Of a stretch of DNA of 64,000 nt, positions 1 to 13,017 are shown one piece after another. The stretch is from Globodera rostochiensis (taxonomy: Eukaryota; Nematoda; Chromadorea; Rhabditida; Heteroderidae). The position numbers were made by a program, and so were the translations under genes. The stretch spans positions 1,246,162-1,310,161 of the forward strand of contig JAEVLN010000002.1 in the NCBI GenBank assembly GCA_018350325.1. The letters are read 5' to 3'. Within the stretch, counting starts at the first letter, position 1. Each line of letters opens with the position of its first letter. The notes under the pieces were generated by a model that saw only the letters and a list, made by a program, of their open reading frames with translations, was not told the DNA's origin and did not search any database.

Positions 1-3000
1 AGCTATCCTAAAAATGTTTGCATATATAAAATTTCTGCTCTAGGCGCCCTGAAAAACATTAAATCGCAAATAACAAGGCTTGATTTTCTGTGGAATAGAA
101 TAAATACTGGGATTAATAAACAATTAAGGAGCTATCCTTAAAATCTTTGCATATATAAAATTTCTGCTCTAGGCGCCCTGAAAAACATTAAATCGCAAAA
201 AACTAGGCTTGATTTTCTGTGGAATAGAATAAATACTGGGATTAATAAACAATTAAGGAGCTATCCTAAAAATCTTTGCATATATAAAATTTTTGCTCTA
301 GGCGCCCTGAAAAACATTAAATCGCAAATAACAAGGCTTGATTTTCTGTGGAATAGAATAAATACTGGGATTAATTAACAATTAAGGAGCTATCCTAAAA
401 ATCTTTGCATATATAAAATTTCTGCTCTAGGCGCCCTGAAAAACATTAAATCGCAAATAACAAGGCTTGATTTTCTGTGGAATAGAATAAATACTGGTAT
501 TAATAAACAATTAAGGAGCTATCCTAAAAATGTTTGCATATATAAAATTTCTGCTCTAGGCGCCCTGAAAAACATTAAATCGCAAAAAACAAGGCTTGAT
601 TTTCTGTGGAATAGAATAAATACTGGGATTAATAAACAATTAAGGAGCTATCCTAAAAATCTTTGCATATATAAAATTTCTGCTCTAGGCGCCCTGAAAA
701 ACATTAAATCGCAAATAACAAGGCTTGATTTTCTGTGGAATAGAATAAATACTGGGATTAATTAACAATTAAGGAGCTATCCTAAAAATCTTTGCATATA
801 TAAAATTTCTGCTCAAGGCGCCCTGAAAAACATTAAATCGCAAATAACAAGGCTTGATTTTCTGTGGAATAGAATAAATACTGGTATTAATAAACAATTA
901 AGGAGCTATCCTAAAAATGTTTGCATATATAAAATTTCTGCTCTAGGCGCCCTGAAAAACATTAAATCGCAAAAAACAAGGCTTGATTTTCTGTGGAATA
1001 GAATAAATACTGGGATTAATAAACAATTAAGGAGCTATCCTAAAAATCTTTGCATATATAAAATTTCTGCTCTAGGCGCCCTGAAAAACATTAAATCGCA
1101 AAAAACAAGGCTTGATTTTCTGTGGAATATAATAAATACTGGGATTAATAAACAATTAAGGAGCTATCCTAAAAATCTTTGCATATATAAAATTTCTGCT
1201 CTAGGCGCCCTGAAAAACATTAAATCGCAAATAACAAGGCTTGATTTTCTGTGGAATAGAATAAAAACTGGGATTAATAAACAATTAAGGAGCTATCCTA
1301 AAAATGTTTGCATATATAAAATTTCTGCTCTAGGCGCCCTGAAAAACATTAAATCGCAAAAAACAAGGCTTGATTTTCTGTGGAATAGAATAAATACTGG
1401 GATTAATAAACAATTAAGGAGCTATCCTAAAAATCTTTGCATATATAAAATTTCTGCTCTAGGCGCCCTGAAAAACATTAAATCGCAAATAACAAGGCTT
1501 GATTTTCTGTGGAATAGAATAAATACTGGGATTAATTAACAATTAAGGAGCTATCCTAAAATCTTTGCATATATAAAATTTCTGCTCTAGGCGCCCTGAA
1601 AAACATTAAATCGCAAATAACAAGGCTTGATTTTCTGTGGAATAGAATAAATACTGGTATTAATAAACAATTAAGGAGCTATCCTAAAAATGTTTGCATA
1701 TATAAAATTTCTGCTCTAGGCGCCCTGAAAAACATTAAATCGCAAAAAACTAGGCTTGATTTTCTGTGGAATAGAATAAATACTGGGATTAATAAACAAT
1801 TAAGGAGCTATCCTAAAAATGTTTGCATATATAAAATTTCTGCTCTAGGCGCCCTGAAAAACATTAAATCGCAAAAAACAAGGCTTGATTTTCTGTGGAA
1901 TAGAATAAATACTGGGATTAATAAACAATTAAGGAGCTATCCTAAAAATCTTTGCATATATAAAATTTCTGCTCTAGGCGCCCTGAAAAACATTAAATCG
2001 CAAATAACAAGGCTTGATTTTCTGTGGAATAGAATAAAAACTGGGATTAATAAACAATTAAGGAGCTATCCTAAAAATGTTTGCATATATAAAATTTCTG
2101 CTCTAGGCGCCCTGAAAAACATTAAATCGCAAAAAACAAGGCTTGATTTTCTGTGGAATAGAATAAATACTGGGATTAATAAACAATTAAGGAGCTATCC
2201 TAAAAATCTTTGCATATATAAAATTTCTGCTCTAGGCGCCCTGAAAAACATTAAATCGCAAATAACAAGGCTTGATTTTCTGTGGAATAGAATAAATACT
2301 GGGATTAATTAACAATTAAGGAGCTATCCTAAAAATCTTTGCATATATAAAATTTCTGCTCTAGGCGCCCTGAAAAACATTAAATCGCAAATAACAAGGC
2401 TTGATTTTCTGTGGAATAGAATAAATACTGGTATTAATAAACAATTAAGGAGCTATCCTAAAAATGTTTGCATATATAAAATTTCTGCTCTAGGCGCCCT
2501 GAAAAACATTAAATCGCAAAAAACTAGGCTTGATTTTCTGTGGAATAGAATAAATACTGGGATTAATAAACAATTAAGGAGCTATCCTAAAAATGTTTGC
2601 ATATATAAATTTCTGCTCTAGGCGCCCTGAAAAACATTAAATCGCAAATAACAAGGCTTGATTTTCTGTGGAATAGAATAAATACTGGGATTAATAAACA
2701 ATTAAGGAGCTATCCTTAAAATCTTTGCATATATAAAATTTCTGCTCTAGGCGCCCTGAAAAACATTAAATCGCAAAAAACTAGGCTTGATTTTCTGTGG
2801 AATAGAATAAATACTGGGATTAATAAACAATTAAGGAGCTATCCTAAAAATCTTTGCATATATAAAATTTTTGCTCTAGGCGCCCTGAAAAACATTAAAT
2901 CGCAAATAACAAGGCTTGATTTTCTGTGGAATAGAATAAATACTGGGATTAATTAACAATTAAGGAGCTATCCTAAAAATCTTTGCATATATAAAATTTC

Positions 3001-6000
3001 TGCTCTAGGCGCCCTGAAAAACATTAAATCGCAAATAACAAGGCTTGATTTTCTGTGGAATAGAATAAATACTGGTATTAATAAACAATTAAGGAGCTAT
3101 CCTAAAAATGTTTGCATATATAAAATTTCTGCTCTAGGCGCCCTGAAAAACATTAAATCGCAAAAAACAAGGCTTGATTTTCTGTGGAATAGAATAAAAA
3201 CTGGGATTAATAAACAATTAAGGAGCTATCCTAAAAATCTTTGCATATATAAAATTTCTGCTCTAGGCGCCCTGAAAAACATTAAATCGCAAAAAACAAG
3301 GCTTGATTTTCTGTGGAATAGAATAAATACTGGGATTAATAAACAATTAAGGAGCTATCCTAAAAATCTTTGCATATATAAAATTTCTGCTCTAGGCGCC
3401 CTGAAAAACATTAAATCGCAAAAAACAAGGCTTGATTTTCTGTGGAATAGAATAAATACTGGGATTAATAAACAATTAAGGAGCTATCCTAAAAATCTTT
3501 GCATATATAAAATTTCTGCTCTAGGCGCCCTGAAAAACATTAAATCGCAAATAACAAGGCTTGATTTTCTGTGGAATAGAATAAAAACTGGGATTAATAA
3601 ACAATTAAGGAGCTATCCTAAAAATGTTTGCATATATAAAATTTCTGCTCTAGGCGCCCTGAAAAACATTAAATCGCAAAAAACAAGGCTTGATTTTCTG
3701 TGGAATAGAATAAATACTGGGATTAATAAACAATTAAGGAGCTATCCTAAAAATCTTTGCATATATAAAATTTCTGCTCTAGGCGCCCTGAAAAACATTA
3801 AATCGCAAATAACAAGGCTTGATTTTCTGTGGAATAGAATAAGTACTGGGATTAATTAACAATTAAGGAGCTATCCTAAAAATCTTTGCATATATAAAAT
3901 TTCTGCTCAAGGCGCCCTGAAAAACATTAAATCGCAAATAACAAGGCTTGATTTTCTGTGGAATAGAATAAATACTGGTATTAATAAACAATTAAGGAGC
4001 TATCCTAAAAATGTTTGCATATATAAAATTTCTGCTCTAGGCGCCCTGAAAACATTAAATCGCAAAAAACAAGGCTTGATTTTCTGTGGAATAGAATAAA
4101 TACTGGGATTAATAAACAATTAAGGAGCTATCCTAAAAATCTTTGCATATATAAAATTTTTGCTCTAGGCGCCCTGAAAAACATTAAATCGCAAATAACA
4201 AGGCTTGATTTTCTGTGGAATAGAATAAATACTGGGATTAATTAACAATTAAGGAGCTATCCTAAAAATCTTTGCATATATAAAATTTCTGCTCAAGGCG
4301 CCCTGAAAAACATTAAATCGCAAATAACAAGGCTTGATTTCTGTGGAATAGAATAAATACTGGTATTAATAAACAATTAAGGAGCTATCCTAAAAATCTT
4401 TGCATATATAAAATTTCTGCTCAAGGCGCCCTGAAAAACATTAAATCGCAAATAACAAGGCTTGATTTTCTGTGGAATAGAATAAATACTGGGATTAATA
4501 AACAATTAAGGAGCTATCCTAAAATCTTTGCATATATAAAATTTCTGCTCTAGGCGCCCTGAAAAACATTAAATCGCAAATAACAAGGCTTGATTTTCTG
4601 TGGAATAGAATAAAAACTGGGATTAATAAACAATTAAGGAGCTATCCTAAAAATCTTTGCATATATAAAATTTCTGCTCTAGGCGCCCTGAAAAACATTA
4701 ATCGCAAATAACAAGGCTTGATTTTCTGTGGAATAGAATAAAAACTGGGATTAATAAACAATTAAGGAGCTATCCTAAAAATCTTTGCATATATAAAATT
4801 TCTGCTCTAGGCGCCCTGAAAAACATTAAATCGCAAAAAACAAGGCTTGATTTCTGTGGAATAGAATAAATACTGGGATTAATAAACAATTAAGGAGCTA
4901 TCCTAAAAATCTTTGCATATATAAAATTTCTGCTCTAGGCGCCCTGAAAAACATTAAATCGCAAATAACAAGGCTTGATTTTCTGTGGAATAGAATAAAA
5001 ACTGGGATTAATAAACAATTAAGGAGCTATCCTAAAAATGTTTGCATATATAAAATTTCTGCTCTAGGCGCCCTGAAAAACATTAAATCGCAAAAAACAA
5101 GGCTTGATTTTCTGTGGAATAGAATAAATACTGGGATTAATAAACAATTAAGGAGCTATCCTAAAAATCTTTGCATATATAAAATTTCTGCTCTAGGCGC
5201 CCTGAAAAACATTAAATCGCAAATAACAAGGCTTGATTTTCTGTGGAATAGAATAAATACTGGGATTAATTAACAATTAAGGAGCTATCCTAAAAATCTT
5301 TGCATATATAAAATTTCTGCTCAAGGCGCCCTGAAAAACATTAAATCGCAAATAACAAGGCTTGATTTTCTGTGGAATAGAATAAATACTGGTATTAATA
5401 AACAATTAAGGAGCTATCCTAAAAATGTTTGCATATATAAAATTTCTGCTCTAGGCGCCCTGAAAAACATTAAATCGCAAAAAACAAGGCTTGATTTTCT
5501 GTGGAATAGAATAAATACTGGGATTAATAAACAATTAAGGAGCTATCCTAAAAATCTTTGCATATATAAAATTTTTGCTCTAGGCGCCCTGAAAAACATT
5601 AAATCGCAAATAACAAGGCTTGATTTTCTGTGGAATAGAATAAATACTGGGATTAATTAACAATTAAGGAGCTATCCTAAAAATCTTTGCATATATAAAA
5701 TTTCTGCTCTAGGCGCCCTGAAAAACATTAAATCGCAAATAACAAGGCTTGATTTTCTGTGGAATAGAATAAATACTGGGATTAATTAACAATTAAGGAG
5801 CTATCCTAAAAATCTTTGCATATATAAAATTTCTGCTCAAGGCGCCCTGAAAAACATTAAATCGCAAATAACAAGGCTTGATTTTCTGTGGAATAGAATA
5901 AATACTGGTATTAATAAACAATTAAGGAGCTATCCTAAAAATGTTTGCATATATAAAATTTCTGCTCTAGGCGCCCTGAAAAACATTAAATCGCAAAAAC

Positions 6001-9000
6001 AAGGCTTGATTTTCTGTGGAATAGAATAAATACTGGGATTAATAAACAATTAAGGAGCTATCCTAAAAATCTTTGCATATATAAAATTTCTGCTCTAGGC
6101 GCCCTGAAAAACATTAAATCGCAAAAAACAAGGCTTGATTTTCTGTGGAATAGAATAAATACTGGGATTAATAAACAATTAAGGAGCTATCCTAAAAATC
6201 TTTGCATATATAAAATTTCTGCTCTAGGCGCCCTGAAAAACATTAAATCGCAAATAACAAGGCTTGATTTTCTGTGGAATAGAATAAAAACTGGGATTAA
6301 TAAACAATTAAGGAGCTATCCTAAAAATGTTTGCATATATAAAATTTCTGCTCTAGGCGCCCTGAAAAACATTAAATCGCAAAAAACAAGGCTTGATTTT
6401 CTGTGGAATAGAATAAATACTGGGATTAATAAACAATTAAGGAGCTATCCTAAAAATCTTTGCATATATAAAATTTCTGCTCTAGGCGCCCTGAAAAACA
6501 TTAAATCGCAAATAACAAGGCTTGATTTTCTGTGGAATAGAATAAATACTGGGATTAATTAACAATTAAGGAGCTATCCTAAAAATGTTTGCATATATAA
6601 AATTTCTGCTCAAGGCGCCCTGAAAAACATTAAATCGCAAAAAACAAGGCTTGATTTTCTGTGGAATAGAATAAATACTGGGATTAATAAACAATTAAGG
6701 AGCTATCCTAAAAATGTTTGCATATATAAAATTTCTGCTCTAGGCGCCCTGAAAAACATTAAATCGCAAAAAACAAGGCTTGATTTTCTGTGGAATAGAA
6801 TAAATACTGGGATTAATAAACAATTAAGGAGCTATCCTAAAAATCTTTGCATATATAAAATTTCTGCTCTAGGCGCCCTGAAAAACATTAAATCGCAAAA
6901 AACAAGGCTTGATTTTCTGTGGAATAGAATAAATACTGGGATTAATAAACAATTAAGGAGCTATCCTAAAAATGTTTGCATATATAAAATTTCTGCTCTA
7001 GGCGCCCTGAAAAACATTAAATCGCAAATAACAAGGCTTGATTTTCTGTGGAATAGAATAAATACTGGGATTAATAAACAATTAAGGAGCTATCCTAAAA
7101 ATCTTTGCATATATAAAATTTCTGCTCTAGGCGCCCTGAAAAACATTAAATCGCAAATAACAAGGCTTGATTTTCTGTGGAATAGAATAAGAAACTGGGA
7201 TTAATAAACAATTAAGGAGCTATCCTAAAAATGTTTGCATATATAAAATTTCTGCTCTAGGCGCCCTGAAAAACATTAAATCGCAAAAAACAAGGCTTGA
7301 TTTTCTGTGGAATAGAATAAATACTGGGATTAATAAACAATTAAGGAGCTATCCTAAAAATCTTTGCATATATAAAATTTCTGCTCTAGGCGCCCTGAAA
7401 AACATTAAATCGCAAATAACAAGGCTTGATTTTCTGTGGAATAGTATAAATACTGGGATTAATTAACAATTAAGGAGCTATCCTAAAAATCTTTGCATAT
7501 ATAAAATTTCTGCTCAAGGCGCCCTGAAAAACATTAAATCGCAAAAAACAAGGCTTGATTTTCTGTGGAATAGAATAAATACTGGTATTAATAAACAATT
7601 AAGGAGCTATCCTAAAAATGTTTGCATATATAAAATTTCTGCTCTAGGCGCCCTGAAAAACATTAAATCGCAAAAAACAAGGCTTGATTTTCTGTGGAAT
7701 AGAATAAATACTGGGATTAATAAACAATTAAGGAGCTATCCTAAAAATCTTTGCATATATAAAATTTCTGCTCTAGGCGCCCTGAAAAACATTAAATCGC
7801 AAAAAACAAGGCTTGATTTTCTGTGGAATAGAATAAATACTGGGATTAATAAACAATTAAGGAGCTATCCTAAAAATCTTTGCATATATAAAATTTCTGC
7901 TCTAGGCGCCCTGAAAAACATTAAATCGCAAATAACAAGGCTTGATTTTCTGTGGAATAGAATAAAAACTGGGATTAATAAACAATTAAGGAGCTATCCT
8001 AAAAATGTTTGCATATATAAAATTTCTGCTCTAGGCGCCCTGAAAAACATTAAATCGCAAAAAACAAGGCTTGATTTTCTGTGGAATAGAATAAATACTG
8101 GGATTAATAAACAATTAAGGAGCTATCCTAAAAATCTTTGCATATATAAAATTTCTGCTCTAGGCGCCCTGAAAAACATTAAATCGCAAATAACAAGGCT
8201 TGATTTTCTGTGGAATAGAATAAATACTGGGATTAATTAACAATTAAGGAGCTATCCTAAAAATCTTTGCATATATAAAATTTCTGCTCAAGGCGCCCTG
8301 AAAAACATTAAATCGCAAATAACAAGGCTTGATTTTCTGTGGAATAGAATAAATACTGGTATTAATAAACAATTAAGGAGCTATCCTAAAAATCTTTGCA
8401 TATATAAAATTTCTGCTCAAGGCGCCCTGAAAAACATTAAATCGCAAATAACAAGGCTTGATTTTCTGTGGAATAGAATAAATACTGGGATTAATAAACA
8501 ATTAAGGAGCTATCCTAAAAATCTTTGCATATATAAAATTTCTGCTCTAGGCGCCCTGAAAAACATTAAATCGCAAATAACAAGGCTTGATTTTCTGTGG
8601 AATAGAATAAAAACTGGGATTAATAAACAATTAAGGAGCTATCCTAAAAATCTTTGCATATATAAAATTTCTGCTCTAGGCGCCCTGAAAAACATTAAAT
8701 CGCAAATAACAAGGCTTGATTTTCTGTGGAATAGAATAAAAACTGGGATTAATAAACAATTAAGGAGCTATCCTAAAAATCTTTGCATATATAAAATTTC
8801 TGCTCTAGGCGCCCTGAAAAACATTAAATCGCAAATAACAAGGCTTGATTTTCTGTGGAATAGAATAAATACTGGGATTAATAAACAATTAAGGAGCTAT
8901 CCTAAAAATGTTTGCATATATAAAATTTCTGCTCTAGGCGCCCTGAAAAACATTAAATCGCAAATAACAAGGCTTGATTTTCTGTGGAATAGAATAAATA

Positions 9001-9532
9001 CTGGGATTAATAAACAATTAAGGAGCTATCCTAAAAATCTTTGCATATATAAAATTTCTGCTCTAGGCGCCCTGAAAAACATTAAATCGCAAAAAACAAG
9101 GCTTGATTTTCTGTGGAATAGAATAAATACTGGGATTAATAAACAATTAAGGAGCTATCCTAAAAATCTTTGCATATATAAAATTTCTGCTCTAGGCGCC
9201 CTGAAAAACATTAAATCGCAAATAACAAGGCTTGATTTTCTGTGGAATAGAATAAATACTGGGATTAATAAACAATTAAGGAGCTATCCTAAAAATCTTT
9301 GCATATATAAAATTTCTGCTCTAGGCGCCCTGAAAAACATTAAATCGCAAATAACAAGGCTTGATTTTCTGTGGAATAGAATAAAAACTGGGATTAATAA
9401 ACAATTAAGGAGCTATCCTAAAAATCTTTGCATATATAAAATTTCTGCTCTAGGCGCCCTGAAAAACATTAAATCGCAAAAAACAAGGCTTGATTTTCTG
9501 TGGAATAGAATAAATACTGGGATTAATAAACA
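1..9532. repeat. 129-bp satellite array with higher-order structure, about 74 monomers
   Basis: Each monomer starts AGCTATCC and recurs every 129 bp from base 1 to about 9,532, where homology stops within AATAAACA; the left end lies outside the window. Monomers are about 97-99% alike. Diagnostic sites are G or C in AAAT(G/C)TTTG, T or A in CAAA(T/A)AAC, CTAGG or CAAGG, AAATACT or AAAAACT, GGGATT or GGTATT, and AATAAAC or AATTAAC. Typed with these, monomers follow a recurring six-step order (for example 517-1,290 and again near 7,225-7,998), giving an imperfect 774-bp higher-order repeat with local losses and gains. A few copies carry single-base deletions. All frames contain stops, so it is not coding. 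A TATATA stretch and a GGCGCC palindrome sit in every unit. A centromeric, telomere-adjacent or eliminated-DNA role is possible but not shown. Confidence 0.97.
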
Positions 9533-10517
9533 CTGGCAGGCAAAAACATTGTCTGTGGTAAAACAAGTTACAAAATAATTTAAGAAAAACATATTAATTT
9601 CGGTTTCGATCCTCGTATTCAATCTTAAATTACTAATATAAATATGTTTTGAAAACAATCTAGTTTTTCATATAAATACGTATGCAAATTAGTAAAATTA
9701 TCGTTTAAATTAATTATAAACTCCAGAGCTTAAATATAAATAATTTCAAAGGTTTCATAAAGACTACGAAGCTGCGACAAACAATAAAAGGTTTACAGCA
9801 AGAAAAAAAAGACATTAAATATATATAAATATAAATAAATATTTTTAAAAAATTATTTTAAATTGTACTAACTAATCCCATCTTGATATAAAATAAATTA
9901 TTTGTCCAGTATGCCATATAAGCGGTACTCATACAATATCCAGGTCAAAATTAAAGCAAATAAAGCTTAAATTTATTTAGGTTTCAGCGTTGGAACTCAT
10001 TGTTTTGCTTCTTTTTCAAGCATTTAATTTATTAAATAATTCATGTGATAATTCATTAAAATTTTAAAATATGAATGATTTTTATTGAAAACAAAACACA
10101 GAGTTTAACAATAAATTAAGAAATATTTTTTTTATAGGCTTCATTTGAATATCAATGATTTTTTCTTTTATTTTGATGTATTTTATATTAGTTGTTTTAG
10201 TTTTTTAAATATAACTTAAAGATATGCACATCCCCATCTGCCAAAAATATTTTTTAAATAGGATTAAATTTTGGTTTTAAGCAAATTTCTTTTTAATAAA
10301 TGGGGCAATGTTATGGTTAAGTTACTAATAATATTAATTTGTTTTAATCAATTGATCATGCAACTTTTTGTTGAAATATTGGACATTTTTATAATGTTAT
10401 CTAAGAACGAACGACTTTTTCGTTAATAAATTTTATATTTTTTACATATAAATAAGTTTATTTTGAGTATGAATATCTGTTTTTAATAAGGTTTAGGCGC
10501 TTGGACGGTTAGGTCAT

Positions 10518-10547
10518 CCTCCGGAGAGGTTTTCAGCTCTCCGGAGG
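10518..10547. repeat. Perfect 11-bp hairpin in a GC island
   Basis: CCTCCGGAGAG (10,518-10,528) and CTCTCCGGAGG (10,537-10,547) are exact reverse complements separated by GTTTTCAG. The stem is 7/11 G+C inside DNA that is about 80% A+T. It sits in the 10,490-10,605 island. It could be a structured RNA element or a remnant of a small inverted-repeat transposon. The loop starts with GT and ends with AG but is far too short to be an intron. Confidence 0.6.
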
Positions 10548-10983
10548 AGGCGGCAGTCCTCCCTTTTTGTTGTTGGTGAGGATTTTCGACGGGCAATTTA
10601 ACAAATCTTTTTAATGAATGAAGACGTAATATTTTTGATTAATATTTTGTAATTTAAAGATTTAATCCATTTTATTTTTTCTACTTTTTTTTAAATAGTA
10701 TTTTTTTATGTTTAAAACTTCTCAAATCTCGTACGTACTAGGGCGAAAATACCTTGATGATAAGCAATAGAATGATTTAAATGTTATAGTTTTACTGTTT
10801 AATTTATTGTTTTATTAATTTTAACACTAAATTATAATATTGTTCATTGCATGCTTTTTTGAATTCTTTTCTAAAAGAGTACAGTAAATCATAAATAAAT
10901 TGACAACATTATTTTTTATGTTTATTGCTTTTATTTAAGTGTCTGAAGGCCTTTCTGAGCTGGATAAGAATGATATAATTTAA

Positions 10984-11142
10984 GAAAAAGACCTAACTTG
11001 CCTTCATGAATTGCTGTTGAATGTTGCCAAGCTCGTCGCGATGCGTTCACGACATTTTTATTTCTCGTTGTTTGCCGCACTGCTATACAAATTTGAAGCG
11101 CCGTTTGAACGCCAATTCCTCCTAGTGAATCTATTATTCTAG
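10984..11142 (+). other. Exon-like open island, product unknown
   Basis: A 52-codon frame, open from just after a TAA at 10,981 to a TAG at 11,140. Its composition differs sharply from the flanks: codons such as CTC, GTC, GCG, CGA and GCC are used, against an almost pure A/T background. The predicted peptide is leucine-, alanine- and arginine-rich with a helical look (an LLNVAKLVAM stretch is typical). No ATG opens it, so it would be an internal exon or a relic. I do not recognise the family. The composition contrast is seen directly; the coding interpretation is inference. Confidence 0.25.
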
Positions 11143-13017
11143 TGAACGCTTGAGCTTTTATACGGCGCCCACTTTGGGGATCCTTATGTTGGTTTTAAAT
11201 GCTAAATTATTATTGAATAAATGTTTGCTTTAGATTTATCTGCATCAATCTTTCTCTGACCGGATATTTTTTAATTCGTTAAATTTGATTTTTTGAGTAA
11301 ATTCTTTTAATTATTTCTCAATAGTAGTATCTCAGAGCATACAGCTTTAATATAACTTTTAAAATTGTTTTTTCGGGTCTTATTTTTCAACATTTTATAA
11401 ACAGCGCAACCAGTTCATTAGCGCCTCGCGAAAATGCACTCGACATGAATCATGCAGCTCGCTTTTTATACAAATTTTAAAGACAATGCGGTTTTTTACA
11501 TTATCATTTATCTTATTTATAATGTTTGAGTATTTATAAATCCGTAATAGAGCTTTTATTTTATATTTATGATATTATTTTGTTTTCTATGGTCGCACTT
11601 CCAGATTGCTGCACCTCTTGATCACCAAAAATGATTGGCTGATTTGTCTCTTTCCATTCCAGGAAATACTCCACAATGGAGCAAAGCTGCCGAAATTATT
11701 AAAATATTTTTTTATTTTTATACAAAATAAATTTTTAAAATATCACGATTCAGAAGGTATAAGTATTTTAATATTTGCATTTAAGTGCAAATTTATTTTT
11801 GCTATAATAATCAAAACTTTGATAAAATATTTACCTAGTTATTATTTGGTAATTTTTCAAGTTTCTAATTTAGGCATTAACCAAATTATATAATTTTTGC
11901 GATTCGTTCTATTAAAAAGTTAGAAAAAATTACCCATCTTGGTGAATACTGCGGGCACGTAAAGGCAGTCACAAAGCATTTGGTGTTTTCGAATTCTTTG
12001 AATTATTATTAATCTTATTTCTGACTCTTTATTTATTATTTTTGTAACATTTTTATTGTATTGGTGAAATCATTTCGATGTGCCATTTTTAAATCGACAC
12101 GAATCGTTCATGTCCATTAAAATTCAGGAAAGGGACCATGTTTTTGTTCGAATTTGATTAATTTTTTTTTAAATATTCTAATTAAATTAACGCAATCTTC
12201 AAATCTCTCTTTTGTATTTATTTATATAATTATTTACTTGTTTTTTTTTGCTCCAATTACTGATTTAATTTTGCTCATAATCATTTATCCGTTCTTATTG
12301 AAAATTTGTTAATTTCAAGTACATATCTCATTCTCTAAGCCAAACTTCCAAAGTTGTTTGTTTGTAAATATATTAGAATTTAAAGTTTATATATAACAAA
12401 TTTGTTTATTAGCGTATCTCCATTTAATATTGTTGCTAATCGAATGAGGATATAATTTATTTAATTAAAATTTTTGAATGGTTTTATTTTGTAGTGGTTG
12501 TTGGTACTTTAATTTTTTTGCTTTTTTTCTCAACCATTTAGTTATACGCATTTGACATGCCTGTGGAACTCTGTTTGTTTTCTTTATATTATTATTTTAA
12601 ATAAAAATGTCTTTAAGTTTTGAATTTTTAATTTTTAGTTGTACTGGTTGACAAAATTATTTACTTTAATATTAATATTTTAAACTATTTATTTAATAAT
12701 TTGTTAGTATTAATTTTTTGATAGTTCGATAATCAATCTATTTTTAATGATTTTGGTTCTGTTTTATACATAACGATATTAATATAGATTTAATTTGAAA
12801 TCCGCATAAATTTGATTATAATTTTGTTTATTTTTTAAAAGTTTGAAATTTGCGTACTCTACAATAAAATTCAATATTGTTAAATCTTATATCTTATTAA
12901 TGGGTAATAAAAATTTAGAAATTTCCGGTAAAAACATGTTTTTCGTGCATGCTTAACTGAATTTATAACACTTTATTTGAAGGTTTATTTTAATTTTTAT
13001 TTTCTAATATGCTTTCA

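Larger units (their letters stand above)
9533..13017 (+). other. T-rich AT tract with exon-like islands
   Basis: This stretch is about 75-80% A+T, with long T runs on the + strand. GC-richer islands of 35-150 bp break it up: about 9,750-9,800, 9,900-9,945, 10,490-10,605, 10,940-11,200, 11,600-11,700, 11,945-11,990 and 12,080-12,140. Several islands follow a TTTCAG- or TTGTCCAG-like acceptor and precede a GT on this strand, as small exons would. I could not join them into one frame or recognise a product. Bases 11,850-11,940 and 12,000-12,400 are diverged inverted copies of parts of 47,500-47,660, 49,380-49,580 and 54,090-54,300, so the tract belongs to a dispersed family. No intact gene is seen. 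Confidence 0.6.

Noticed and set aside
1..9532. Regular repeats could suggest a CRISPR array
   Set aside because: The repeats are contiguous 129-bp monomers with no unique spacers, and the setting is eukaryotic.
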